Shown piece after piece: positions 15,859-24,642 of a stretch of 64,000 bases of DNA. The stretch covers positions 648,501 to 712,500 of the forward strand of contig NZ_AP022673.1 in assembly GCF_013374115.1 (NCBI RefSeq), read 5' to 3'. The notes beneath the pieces were generated by a model. It did no database searches. It worked only from the letters and a program-made list of their open reading frames with translations, and was not told the DNA's origin. The first letter of the stretch is position 1. The number at the start of each line of letters is the position of its first letter. The translations under genes and the position numbers were made by a program. Source of the stretch: Sphingomonas sp. HMP9. GTDB taxonomy: Bacteria > Pseudomonadota > Alphaproteobacteria > Sphingomonadales > Sphingomonadaceae.

Positions 15859-17333
15859 CCGTGACACCACGCAGGATCGTCGTCGCGGGGGGCGGCACGG
15901 CGGGCTGGATGGCCGCCGCCGCGATCGCGCGGACGATGGGCAGCACCGCGAAAGTGACGCTCGTCGAGTCGGACGCGATCGGCACCGTCGGGGTCGGCGA
16001 GTCGACCATTCCGCCGCTCGTCACCTATAACCGGCTGCTCGGGATCGGCGAGGCGGACTTCGTGCGCGCCACCCAGGCGACGTTCAAGCTCGGCATCCTG
16101 TTCGACGGGTGGAAGGACGGCAGCGATCGGTATTTCCACTCGTTCGGGATCACCGGCAAGGACCATTGGTCCGCCGGCTTCCAGCATTTCTGGCTGAACG
16201 GACGCACGCGCGGGCATGACGAGTCCTACGACGCCTATTGCCTCGAACTGGCCGCCGCGATGGAGGGCAAGTTCGCGCACCTTCCCGACGAGGGCATGAA
16301 CTATGCGTATCAGCTCGATTCCACGCTCTACGCGAAGTTCCTGCGCGGCATGGCGGAGGCGGATGGCACGACCCGCATCGAGGGCCGCATCGCGCGTGTC
16401 GCGCTCGACGGCGAAACTGGCGACGTAGCCGCGCTCCATCTTGAGTCCGGCGCCGTAGTCGAGGGCGACCTGTTCCTCGACTGCACCGGGTTCCGTGCGT
16501 TGCTGATTGAGCAGGCGCTGCATGCCGGGTTCGATGACTGGACGCACTGGCTGCCCTGTGATTCCGCCATTGCGGTGCAGACCGAGAATGTCCGCCCGCC
16601 GGTGCCTTATACGCGCGCGATGGCGCATGATGCGGGGTGGCAATGGCGTATCCCGCTCCAGCACCGCACCGGCAACGGCATCGTCTGGTGCAGCCGCTAT
16701 CTGGGTCGTGACGCCGCTCTAGAACGGCTGCTCGGCAACCTCGAGGGTGAGGTGCTGACCGAGCCCAATCACATCCGCTTCGTGACCGGCGCACGGCGTC
16801 GCCAATGGCATCGCAACGTGATCGCGATCGGCCTTTCGGGCGGCTTCATGGAGCCGCTCGAATCGACGAGCATCCACCTGATCCAGCGCGCGATCCTGCG
16901 GCTGATCCGGATGATGCCGCAGGGTGCGATCTCGCCGCGCGACGTCGCCGAGTTCAACGACCAGCAGTTCGCCGACATGGAGCAGATCCGCGACTTCCTG
17001 ATCCTGCACTATAAGGCGACCGACCGGCGCGACTCCGCGTTCTGGCGTCAGTGTGCGGCGATGCCGATTCCCGACAGCCTGGCGCAGAAGATCGAGCTGT
17101 TCCGCGAGACCGGCCGCGTGTTCCGCCGCAACGAGGAATTGTTCGCGGAAAATAGCTGGGTTCAGGTGATGATGGGGCAGGGGATCGTCCCGCGGGCATA
17201 TCACCCGATCGCCGACAAGTTGGGCGACGAGGAACTGACGCGCTTCCTCTCGACGTTGCGGGAGAACGTCACGCGCACCGTCGCGGGGCTGCCCGCCCAT
17301 GCCGACTATGTCGCGCATTACTGCGGCGGCTGA
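15855..17333 (+). CDS. flavin-dependent tryptophan-halogenase-like protein (copy 2, complete motifs)
   Basis: 492-residue PrnA-type FAD enzyme with every family signature: GGGTAGW at 12-18, GVGESTIPP, Lys78 in TFKLGI, WQWRIP at 262-267 and EPLEST with Glu334. Unlike copy 1 it therefore looks catalytically intact for hypohalous-acid chemistry. No dedicated flavin reductase is nearby. The ATG overlaps the stop of the JmjC-like gene (ATGA). It is the last enzyme before the LacI gene, which starts 5 bp after its stop, so the regulator may be co-transcribed with the cassette. Confidence 0.88.
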   Translation: MTVTPRRIVVAGGGTAGWMAAAAIARTMGSTAKVTLVESDAIGTVGVGESTIPPLVTYNRLLGIGEADFVRATQATFKLGILFDGWKDGSDRYFHSFGITGKDHWSAGFQHFWLNGRTRGHDESYDAYCLELAAAMEGKFAHLPDEGMNYAYQLDSTLYAKFLRGMAEADGTTRIEGRIARVALDGETGDVAALHLESGAVVEGDLFLDCTGFRALLIEQALHAGFDDWTHWLPCDSAIAVQTENVRPPVPYTRAMAHDAGWQWRIPLQHRTGNGIVWCSRYLGRDAALERLLGNLEGEVLTEPNHIRFVTGARRRQWHRNVIAIGLSGGFMEPLESTSIHLIQRAILRLIRMMPQGAISPRDVAEFNDQQFADMEQIRDFLILHYKATDRRDSAFWRQCAAMPIPDSLAQKIELFRETGRVFRRNEELFAENSWVQVMMGQGIVPRAYHPIADKLGDEELTRFLSTLRENVTRTVAGLPAHADYVAHYCGG

Positions 17334-17337
17334 CGGC

Positions 17338-18423
17338 ATGGCGCGGCGAAGGCAGGCAGTGACGATACGGCACGTCGCGGCGGACGCAGGCGTTTCGCTG
17401 CAGACCGTCAGCCGCGTGATCAACCGGGAGACGGGCGTGCGGCCCGAGATGATCGCGCGCGTGCAGGAGGCGATCGATCGCCTCGGCTACGTGCCGTCGA
17501 TCGCGGCACAGCGGATGCGGGGGTCACGTTCGTATCTGATCGTCGCACTCAACGATCGCGAGCGGACGATCGCGGACTGGCAGGCGCGCCAGGGCACCGA
17601 CTGGATCGACCAGATGCTGCTCGGCAGTATGCTGACCTGCGCCGAACACGGGTATCGGATGATCGTCGAGCTGGTCGACACGCATAACGACCATGTCGTC
17701 CGCGAGCTCAAGGCGGCGATTGCAGCGCTCCAGCCCGACGGCGTGATCCTGACCCCGCCGCATTCGGAGAACCCGCTGATCATCCGGCTGCTGGAAGCGC
17801 AGGGGATCAGCTTCGCGCGGATCGGCTCGCTGCATGAGGGCGCGGGCTTTGCGCTGACGATGGACGACGAGCGCGCTGCGCGGCTTGCGACCGAACATCT
17901 GTTGGCGTTCGGTCACCGGCGGATCGGCTTTATCGCCGGGTCGTCCGACTATGCGTTGAGCGACTGGCGCGTGACCGGCTGGCAGGCGGCGATGGCGACC
18001 GCTGGGCAGGGGGTCGACGGGCTAATGGCGCGTGGCGATTTCGGCTATGCGTCGGGGCGTGCGGCGGCGATCGCGCTGCTCGACACCGCGGATCCACCGA
18101 CCGCGATCATCGCCAGCAACGACCAGATGGCGCTGGCCACGCTTGAGGCGTGCCGCGAGCGCGGGCTTGCGATTCCGCAGGACGTGTCGCTGATCAGTTT
18201 CGACAACACGCCGATCGTGCGCTTCACGCACCCGCCGCTGACCGCCATCGACCAGCCGATCGCCGAAGTCGCGGCGCGCGCGGTGGAACTCATCATCGCC
18301 GATCTGGCCGGTGAGGAAGCGTCCGAGCAACCGATCGTCGTTCCGGCCAAACTGGTGCTGCGCCAGTCGACGGCGCCATGCCGGCCGGCGTCGCAAGCGA
18401 TCGGGCGAACAAGCGAAGAGTGA
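17338..18423 (+). CDS. LacI-family transcriptional regulator
   Basis: 361-residue repressor. The HTH VTIRHVAADAGVSLQTVSRVIN is near residues 8-29, with the hinge helix IAAQRM next. The periplasmic-binding-protein-like sensor domain follows (DGVILTPPH, HRRIGFIAG, PTAIIASNDQMALA, VSLISFDNTP). ATG at 17338 is chosen because only 7 residues precede the HTH; upstream in-frame codons lie inside the previous gene. It is the natural candidate for the paired GAACGTTC operators upstream of the TonB receptor and GH3 gene; the inducer is probably a glucan-derived sugar. It is convergent with the next gene. Confidence 0.92.
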   Translation: MARRRQAVTIRHVAADAGVSLQTVSRVINRETGVRPEMIARVQEAIDRLGYVPSIAAQRMRGSRSYLIVALNDRERTIADWQARQGTDWIDQMLLGSMLTCAEHGYRMIVELVDTHNDHVVRELKAAIAALQPDGVILTPPHSENPLIIRLLEAQGISFARIGSLHEGAGFALTMDDERAARLATEHLLAFGHRRIGFIAGSSDYALSDWRVTGWQAAMATAGQGVDGLMARGDFGYASGRAAAIALLDTADPPTAIIASNDQMALATLEACRERGLAIPQDVSLISFDNTPIVRFTHPPLTAIDQPIAEVAARAVELIIADLAGEEASEQPIVVPAKLVLRQSTAPCRPASQAIGRTSEE

Positions 18424-18468
18424 CGGGTTTCGGGATGCGCGCCGGTGGCTTGCGCGACGGCAATCGGA

Positions 18469-19308
18469 TTATACGGTGCAGGTCCGGACTGCCTCGGCGA
18501 GGGCTTTCAACGGATCGCCGACAGGCACGAATTCGTGCGCGAAAAAGCCCTGGAAGCCGAGATCGGCAACGCTGCGCGCAACCGCGTGCCAATTCACTTC
18601 CTGCGTGTCGTCGAGGTTATGGCGCCCAGGAACCCCGCCGGTATGGAAATGACCGATCCACGGGATATTCTGCCGGATCGTATCGATCAGGTCGCCTTCC
18701 ATGATCTGCATATGGTAGATGTCGTACAGCAGCTTGACGCGGGGCGAGGCGACCTCCTTGGCGACGCGCACGCCCCAGGCGGTATGATCGGCCATATAGT
18801 CGGGATGGTCGACCTTGCTGTTGAGCAACTCGACGCAGATCGTCACACCATAATCCTCGGCAATTGCCTTGACGCGGTTCAGGCCTGCGACGGCGTTGTC
18901 GGCACCCTCCGCGTCCGACATGCCGCGGCGATTGCCCGAGAAGGCGATCACGTTGGGCACGCCGGCCTTGGCCGCTTGCGGGATGCCGATGCGGAACGCC
19001 CGTTCGATCGCCGCGTGGTTGTCACGCCGGTTCAACCCATTGGGGATCGTCATGATGTCGGCGGCATACCCCATCGTGCAGCGCAATCCATGCCGGCGCG
19101 GCACGTCGTACTCGGATGGCTGCAGCAGATCGATGCCTTCCAGCCCGATCCGCGCCGCGGCGGCGCACAATTGATCGAGCGGCATATTCTGGTAGCACCA
19201 CCGGCTCACCGACTGCTTCAGGCGGCCACGCCGCAACGGTGCGGCAGCCAACCCCGCGGTCGCGCCCATGATGAGGGAAGAAGCGATGACGTTGCGCCGT
19301 GTGATCAT
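18469..19308 (-). CDS. exported hydroxypyruvate-isomerase-like TIM barrel
   Basis: 279-residue sugar-phosphate isomerase/epimerase family protein. The N-terminus MITRRNVIASSLIMGATAGLAAA is a Tat signal. The barrel has the Hyi-type pattern: SVSRWCYQNMPLDQL, GIDLLQPSEYD, GVTICVELLNSKVDHPDYM, VKLLYDIYHMQIMEGDLI and FAHEFVP; the Glu, Asp, His and Glu of these segments bind the metal. Hyi converts hydroxypyruvate to tartronate semialdehyde, but the exported form probably acts on another sugar acid or keto-sugar. The ATG at 19308 lacks a clear ribosome-binding site; a longer frame adds an implausible leader. Confidence 0.82.
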   Translation of the reverse strand: MITRRNVIASSLIMGATAGLAAAPLRRGRLKQSVSRWCYQNMPLDQLCAAAARIGLEGIDLLQPSEYDVPRRHGLRCTMGYAADIMTIPNGLNRRDNHAAIERAFRIGIPQAAKAGVPNVIAFSGNRRGMSDAEGADNAVAGLNRVKAIAEDYGVTICVELLNSKVDHPDYMADHTAWGVRVAKEVASPRVKLLYDIYHMQIMEGDLIDTIRQNIPWIGHFHTGGVPGRHNLDDTQEVNWHAVARSVADLGFQGFFAHEFVPVGDPLKALAEAVRTCTV

Positions 19309-19381
19309 GGCTGCACAGTAATCCAGAAGGCGATACCGGCAAGGCGTATTGCTACCTCCAGCGGCTGGTGGGCACGCGGGG

Positions 19382-19870
19382 TCAGCGGGATCCGAGCAGG
19401 GCGTCCAGCGAGATTGGCGAATAACCGTTAGCATCGACGCCGACGTCGAACTGGCGAGGCATCGGTTTCAGTCTACCGTGACTGTGGCCGTGCAGATTGA
19501 GCGCGCCGCGATGCTGCCCGTTCCAGCTTCGGAACGGATAATGACACAGGACGAGCGACCGGCCGTCCAACGCGATCTCCGCATAGTCAGCGACGCTGGT
19601 CCACCCCTCGGCCGCGAGCGTCGCGTCCGGATCGTTGTTCCCGCGAAGCAGGTGCTTGGTGCCGTTTAGCCTGGCGAGCAGTTTGGCGACGTCCGCCGGT
19701 CGCCGCGCGACGTCGCCCAGGTGCCACACCACGTCATCCGCGCCGACGACGGCGTTCCACCGCGCGACCAGCGCCTCGTCCATGTCGGCTGCGTTGGCGA
19801 ACGGCCGGCGGGAGATGTTGATCGTGCGGTGGTCGCCGAAATGCGTGTCCGCGGTGAAGAAGACGTGCAT
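19382..19870 (-). CDS. metallophosphoesterase
   Basis: 162-residue calcineurin-like phosphoesterase, cytoplasmic. All metal motifs are present in order: TADTHFGD (Asp8, His10), HLGDVARR, LRGNNDPD, LCHYPFRSW and LHGHSHG. The compact size and HYP/GHSH pattern fit the small YfcE-like class annotated as phosphoesterase or phosphohydrolase. The substrate is unknown. ATG at 19870 gives a normal N-terminus MHVFFTADTH; the frame extends to a TTG at 19912 without added homology. Confidence 0.85.
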   Translation of the reverse strand: MHVFFTADTHFGDHRTINISRRPFANAADMDEALVARWNAVVGADDVVWHLGDVARRPADVAKLLARLNGTKHLLRGNNDPDATLAAEGWTSVADYAEIALDGRSLVLCHYPFRSWNGQHRGALNLHGHSHGRLKPMPRQFDVGVDANGYSPISLDALLGSR

Positions 19871-19960
19871 CAGCGGTGGAGTTTCGACGGGCCGGCCATG
19901 GCGTCCCAACACTCTCCGGCGTCAAAGGTTCGGCGCAATCGGGTGGCTTGCGTAGTCGGC

Positions 19961-20464
19961 TCAACGACCTGCCATATCGGGCAGTATGATGTCGGCGAAA
20001 TTCTGCCGGATATAGTCCAGCTTGGGATCGATGTAGCGGCGGCAAAAGGGCCTGTCCGGGTCGGTCCGGTAGTAATTGTGGTAGCGCGCGTCGGATGGTT
20101 TGAAGTCCCGGAACGCAAGCACCAGCGTTCGGGCTGCGGCGTTGGTTTCCTGCGCGAACGCGGCGACCGTCCGTGCGACCTCGCCACGCTGGTCCGCGTC
20201 GAATATGTAGATCGCGCTTCGATACCGTCCTTCGGGCGAATAGCTCCCGTTCACCGAATGCGTCCGCAAATGAACCTCTGCCAACGTCCCCAGGTCGATG
20301 ATCGCAGGGTCGAACGCGACGACGACGCCTTCCGCCCATGTGTCGGATGGCGCGTCCGATCGTAGAAAGCCCTGATCGACCTGGATGACGCCGCGCAACG
20401 CCTGGAAGACCCCCTCGGTGCACCAATGGCACCCACCGCCAAAACCGATCTTTTCCACCTTCAT
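19961..20464 (-). CDS. msrA: peptide-methionine (S)-S-oxide reductase MsrA
   Basis: 167-residue MsrA. The catalytic segment GFGGGCHWCTEGVF has the nucleophilic Cys in the GCHWC variant of the usual GCFWG. GVIQVDQGFL, YSPEGRYRSAIY and DPKLDYIRQNF follow the family. It reduces methionine-S-sulfoxide in proteins using thioredoxin. The ATG at 20464 places the catalytic motif near the N-terminus as in the family; ATG at 20488 has a better-spaced AAGG and is an alternative adding 8 residues. Loss of the downstream GxGxxG-type spacing was not checked. Confidence 0.85.
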   Translation of the reverse strand: MKVEKIGFGGGCHWCTEGVFQALRGVIQVDQGFLRSDAPSDTWAEGVVVAFDPAIIDLGTLAEVHLRTHSVNGSYSPEGRYRSAIYIFDADQRGEVARTVAAFAQETNAAARTLVLAFRDFKPSDARYHNYYRTDPDRPFCRRYIDPKLDYIRQNFADIILPDMAGR

Positions 20465-20608
20465 GCTCCTGCGCCTACCATAGGGCATGTCATCCTTCGG
20501 AGAGATAGATGTGCCAACCGCGTCTTTCAAAGCCAGCCGCCGAGGTCCGCCCGTCTGAGGTGAGCAAGATACGTTCCCTATTCGTTCGGGTTGCGCTATC
20601 GCATCGCC

Positions 20609-20752
20609 ATGGTCGCTAAGCTCAGTCGCAACAACAGGCTTCCCGCTGCGAAAGGCACCGGGATCGTTAGCGCGACAGTGTCGAACTTTGCCGATCTCGT
20701 AGAGGCGAAGAGCGAACGGCTGCCGATCTTTGCAGAGGCCGTAGCGGCATAA
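20609..20752 (+). CDS. small ORF coupled to alkB-like gene
   Basis: 47-codon ORF whose TAA overlaps the ATG of the AlkB-like gene (TAATG), an arrangement typical of translational coupling. The product begins MVAKLSRNNRL and ends LPIFAEAVAA. I do not recognise it; it could be a true small protein, a leader ORF, or the tail of a decayed gene. No strong ribosome-binding site precedes its ATG. Confidence 0.35.
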   Translation: MVAKLSRNNRLPAAKGTGIVSATVSNFADLVEAKSERLPIFAEAVAA

Positions 20753-21333
20753 TGCTCGACCTGTTCGATACGCCGATCCTGCCAGGACTGCGCACGCGTC
20801 CCGACATCATCGATCGGGAGGAAGAGAGCATGCTGATCGCGCAGATCAATGCCACCGATCCGACCCCGTTCAAGTTTCAAGGCTGGACAGGCAAGCGCCT
20901 CACCACGTCGTTCGGCTGGGCCTATGATTTCGAGGCGGGACGTCCGGTGGCGGCCGAACCACTTCCCGGCTGGCTTCTGCCGATCAGAGACCGGGCGGCG
21001 TGTTTCGCCCAGCTCGACCTGATCCTGCTCATTCAGGCGCTGCTGATCCGCTATGATCCCGGCGCAGGTATCGGCTGGCACCGCGACCGGCCAGTCTATG
21101 AGGATGTCATCGGTATCTCGCTCGGAGAGCCTGCAACCATGCGATTCCGGCGCCGGCGCGAGGGCGGATTCGAACGGGCGGCGATCCCGCTCGATCCCCG
21201 CGCCGCATACCATCTGGGCGGAGCCGCTCGCCATGACTGGGAACACAGTATCGTCGAAATGGATCGTCCCCGTTGGTCGATCACCTTCCGCAGCCTATCC
21301 ATGATCGGGCAAAGGACGATCGTCAGGCACTAG
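20752..21333 (+). CDS. AlkB-like 2OG-Fe(II) oxygenase
   Basis: 193-residue dioxygenase of the AlkB superfamily, which oxidatively removes alkyl groups from nucleic acids. The iron ligands are His110 and Asp112 in IGWHRDRP and His165 in HDWEHSI; Arg174 and Arg180 in DRPRWSITFRSL bind 2-oxoglutarate. The nucleotide-recognition lid region around KFQGWTGKRLTTSFGW resembles the short proteobacterial AlkB-like group rather than classical E. coli AlkB. The start overlaps the stop of a 47-codon ORF. There is no ada or other alkylation gene next to it. Confidence 0.85.
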   Translation: MLDLFDTPILPGLRTRPDIIDREEESMLIAQINATDPTPFKFQGWTGKRLTTSFGWAYDFEAGRPVAAEPLPGWLLPIRDRAACFAQLDLILLIQALLIRYDPGAGIGWHRDRPVYEDVIGISLGEPATMRFRRRREGGFERAAIPLDPRAAYHLGGAARHDWEHSIVEMDRPRWSITFRSLSMIGQRTIVRH

Positions 21334-21384
21334 GTCGGCAAGACGCGACGCGATGCGGTGTCGCTTTCCCGCCCTGCCGATCCG

Positions 21385-22653
21385 TCAACCAGCGCGATTG
21401 GAGGACAGCCGTAGCAACCGGCCGCCGGGTGCGTCTTCCAGGAGCCAGAGCGCGCCGTCCGGGCCAGCCATGACCGCGCGGATCCGCGCACCCATGGCCC
21501 ACCGCTCCGCTTCGCTGGGAACCGTACCTTCGAATGTGATCCGGATGAGCGCTTCCGACGCCAGCCCGCCGACAAAGGCCGACCCGCGCCATTGTGGAAA
21601 CATCGTACCGTCATAGAATGTGAGCCCAGCCGGCGCGATGATCGGGGTCCAATACAGCGCCGGCTGCTGGAACTTCGCCTTGCCGATCGGTGAAGCGATA
21701 GGCGTGTCGTCGTAGTTCTTGCCGTACGAGACGACGGGCCACCCGTAATTCTTGCCCTGTTCGATCAGGTTCAACTCGTCACCGCCTTGCGGGCCCATCT
21801 CGGTCGACCACAGGCGACCTTTGGCATCGAACGCAAGGCCGTAGGGATTTCGATGACCCGTCGTCCAGGTTTCCGCCTGGGTCAGGTTCGGGCCGGGTAT
21901 TGTCTCCTTGCGTACCGGCGCGCTAGCGGCCGAGCCGGTATTTTCTGGCGGGTCGATCACGCCGATGGTCGTCGCGCCGACCTTACCCGCTTCGGGGTTG
22001 CCGGGCGCAGGCTTGCCGTCCAGCGTCAGCCGCAGGATCTTGCCGAGCGCCTGGTCGGGGTCCTGCGCCGGGGTAAAACGCTGCCGCTCACCGGAGGTAA
22101 GGAAAAGATAGCGGCCGTCCGGCGAGAACGCGATGTAGCCGCCGAACTGACCGCCATGGCCGCGGGGCAGCTGCCGCCATAGGACTTGAAGGTCTTTCAA
22201 CGTCGGTCGAGCCGCGCCGAGATCGAGCGTTGCCCGAGCAAGCGCCAGGCCATCGCCGCCCTCGCCGGGTTCGGAATAGGTGAGGTAGATTTGCCCGCTC
22301 TGCGCGAAGTCGGGGGCCGTGGCGACGAACAACAGGCCTCCCTGTCCCTCGAAGTGGACACGCGGCACGCCGCTGACGGGCGTCTTTGCGCCCGCCGCGG
22401 TGACCAGCCACAGCCGGCCCGGTTTCTCGGTCACCAGCATCCTCTGGTCCGGAAGAAAGGCCAGTGCCCAAGGTGCATCGAACGCGGCGACGGGATTGAC
22501 CTTGAACGGCTTGGACGACGCGGGTTTCGCCGCCCCGTAATTTACCGGTGGCGCGGGAGCCTGCGACCCGGACGGTGGCGTGGCGCGGTCCGTCGGTCCG
22601 CACCCGATCAGGAGCGACAGCGCAGCCATGGACAGTCTATGATAGGCAGGCAC
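21385..22653 (-). CDS. PQQ-dependent aldose sugar dehydrogenase-like lipoprotein
   Basis: 422-residue periplasmic beta-propeller of the soluble glucose/sorbosone dehydrogenase family (YliI/Asd type). The lipobox LSLLIGC anchors it to the membrane after cleavage. Family segments: APWALAFLPD, EGQGGLLFVA, GHGGQFGGYIAFSPDG, TTGHRNPYGLAFD, STEMGPQGGDELNLIEQGKNYGWP and APAGLTFYDG. The His in the GHGG/GHRNP blocks is the expected base. It would oxidise aldoses with PQQ and feed the respiratory chain. GTG at 22653 is supported by GAGAGG 8 nt upstream; the internal ATG at 22629 would shorten the lipoprotein signal too far. Confidence 0.87.
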   Translation of the reverse strand: MPAYHRLSMAALSLLIGCGPTDRATPPSGSQAPAPPVNYGAAKPASSKPFKVNPVAAFDAPWALAFLPDQRMLVTEKPGRLWLVTAAGAKTPVSGVPRVHFEGQGGLLFVATAPDFAQSGQIYLTYSEPGEGGDGLALARATLDLGAARPTLKDLQVLWRQLPRGHGGQFGGYIAFSPDGRYLFLTSGERQRFTPAQDPDQALGKILRLTLDGKPAPGNPEAGKVGATTIGVIDPPENTGSAASAPVRKETIPGPNLTQAETWTTGHRNPYGLAFDAKGRLWSTEMGPQGGDELNLIEQGKNYGWPVVSYGKNYDDTPIASPIGKAKFQQPALYWTPIIAPAGLTFYDGTMFPQWRGSAFVGGLASEALIRITFEGTVPSEAERWAMGARIRAVMAGPDGALWLLEDAPGGRLLRLSSNRAG

Positions 22654-22797
22654 AGGTGATCCTCTCGATACAGGTGACGGGTGTGTCGCAAATGCGATCG
22701 AGCAACCAGCCGATTATTGCGCCAAAAGCAGATTTCATCGGTGCAGATTGGTGTCTGCCCAAATCGCCGCGCCTGCGGATAGCGCCGGCGTGGCTCC

Positions 22798-24519
22798 TCA
22801 TTGGCGGCCGTTGGCGCCCTTCCGACGCCCTGCCGTGCGCGACGCCGGGCTGATGACCAGTAGCGACACGCCCTGGCGCGGCAGGGCGAACGCCAGCCTG
22901 GCGTCACCGCCGTGCGCTGTAAGCTGCCTGGGTTCAGCGTCCATCGTCGCGAGTTCGGCGGCCTTGAGCAACGTGACGCGCTGCTCGTTCGTCGGGGCTA
23001 GCGGCGATCCCATCGCTCGCCATGCGGCAAAGCTGTTCGAATGATCAGCATCGACCCGGTAGTGGGTCAGTACCGCGCCCTTCGCGAAGGCGCGAGGCAG
23101 TCGGTGGAGCCGCAATCGGACCGCCGCTTTCGGTCCCGGGAGATCATCGTCATGATAGTGCCAGACGAGCACCGTCAGCGTGTTGCCGTCGAGGCTTGCA
23201 ATGCTGCCGACATCGGCGGCGCCGCGCACGCCGTTGGTCATCACCGTGTCCAGCGCGACCTGATGATCGGACACCGCAGGCACGTACCGACCGTTCATTC
23301 GCGCGAACATCTTGAACATGTTCATGACTGGCAGGTCGATGCCGTTCGACGTTAGCTGGCGAAAGCCCGCAAACGGGGCCTGATCCTCGAACTCGAACGC
23401 CCAGGACAGGATACCTGTGAGATTGAGGCGATGGCGGTCGGCAAGCGCGAGCAGCCGCGGAAACGATGCCGCGGTGTAGCTCGAATACATCGTGCCGTTG
23501 CGGTACGCATTGGCCGGTCCCTGGCACGCCGCGCAGCCTTCCGGATCGGACTCGCCGATGACGATGGGTTTGTCCCGGAATGCCGGGTTGGCGCTGATCG
23601 CGGTGAATTCGTGATCGGCGGCCTTGAGGTGGGTGTTCAACCCCATGCGGACATGACCGCCCGTCGCATCCTCGACAAGCAGGGGCTGGCCCTTTGCGTG
23701 GAAGGACAGGAAGTCGGTCGGTGTGCCCGCCGCCTGTACGTGCGCCATGAATGCGCTGAGGAAATCGTCGCCGGCGCCGGCATTGTCCGGTCCTCCGACG
23801 CGCGCGCCGGGTAGCGCCCGTCGGACGCCGCGGACCGCGGCATCGTGCAGCCGGAAGAATGGCTCACGCGTGCCGCCCCAGTAATATTGCGGCAGATTGG
23901 CTTCGTTCCAGGTCTGGAAATACCAGCTCGCGACGTCTTCGCGACCATAGCGGTCGACGCAATGACGGACCCATTGGTAGATCAATTCCTCCCAACGGCC
24001 GTAGTCGCGCGGGGGATAGGCCCAGCCGGTGCGCAATGCGCCGCTGCCCGGTCGCCAATCATGCTGATAGGGAACAGGCTTGGTCGACATCGCCTCGGGC
24101 ATGAAGCCCAGCTCGACATAGGGTTTGACGCCGCGCGCGCGGTACGTGTCGAAGATCCTGTCGATCACGGTCCAGTTGTAGACCGGGCGACCGCTGGCAT
24201 CCTCTGCATAGATCCCCGTGGACCCCCATTTCAGCGCAGGCGTGCCGTCGCCCGACGTGAAAAGGTTGTGGGTGCGGAAATACACGTGGTCGGGCGCGAG
24301 TTTGCCAAGGGTCGCCAGCGTGGTTCGCCCGTCCTTCATCGTCGCATAGTTCGGCTCGTCTGCGCCGAAGAAACGCCACACCGGTTCCACGGGCCGTTCT
24401 GGACGACCGGCATCGACCTCCACGACGACAGGAAACGCGTCGGCAGCATGTGTCGGGTCGGCTCTTGCGGGAGCGAGAATGGCGACCGCCGCAGCACCGA
24501 TCATCACCAACCGCATCAT
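22798..24519 (-). CDS. GH39 beta-xylosidase
   Basis: 573-residue exported glycoside hydrolase with a signal peptide to residue 20. The GH39 barrel has the acid/base in ASWYFQTWNEANLPQYYWGG (Glu206) and the nucleophile in KPIVIGESDPEG (Glu323); EPNYATM, VKPYVELGFMPE and GILSWAFEFED are other family segments. A C-terminal beta-sandwich runs from about 440. It would release xylose from xylo-oligosaccharides. AGGTGA lies 8 nt before ATG 24519 (a second ATG follows directly). It is the last gene of a minus-strand operon with two esterases, 123 bp behind the second; this supports a xylan role over the iduronidase activity also known in GH39. Confidence 0.88.
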   Translation of the reverse strand: MMRLVMIGAAAVAILAPARADPTHAADAFPVVVEVDAGRPERPVEPVWRFFGADEPNYATMKDGRTTLATLGKLAPDHVYFRTHNLFTSGDGTPALKWGSTGIYAEDASGRPVYNWTVIDRIFDTYRARGVKPYVELGFMPEAMSTKPVPYQHDWRPGSGALRTGWAYPPRDYGRWEELIYQWVRHCVDRYGREDVASWYFQTWNEANLPQYYWGGTREPFFRLHDAAVRGVRRALPGARVGGPDNAGAGDDFLSAFMAHVQAAGTPTDFLSFHAKGQPLLVEDATGGHVRMGLNTHLKAADHEFTAISANPAFRDKPIVIGESDPEGCAACQGPANAYRNGTMYSSYTAASFPRLLALADRHRLNLTGILSWAFEFEDQAPFAGFRQLTSNGIDLPVMNMFKMFARMNGRYVPAVSDHQVALDTVMTNGVRGAADVGSIASLDGNTLTVLVWHYHDDDLPGPKAAVRLRLHRLPRAFAKGAVLTHYRVDADHSNSFAAWRAMGSPLAPTNEQRVTLLKAAELATMDAEPRQLTAHGGDARLAFALPRQGVSLLVISPASRTAGRRKGANGRQ

Positions 24520-24642
24520 GCTGTCGTCACCTGCTCCTGCGGCGGCGAACACGATGCGAACGATGTCGTCTCCGACCATGCGAGCGGCGCGATGGCGGAC
24601 AGTCCAGAATGCTCGGTCCGATCGAACGCTATCATCTGGGCC

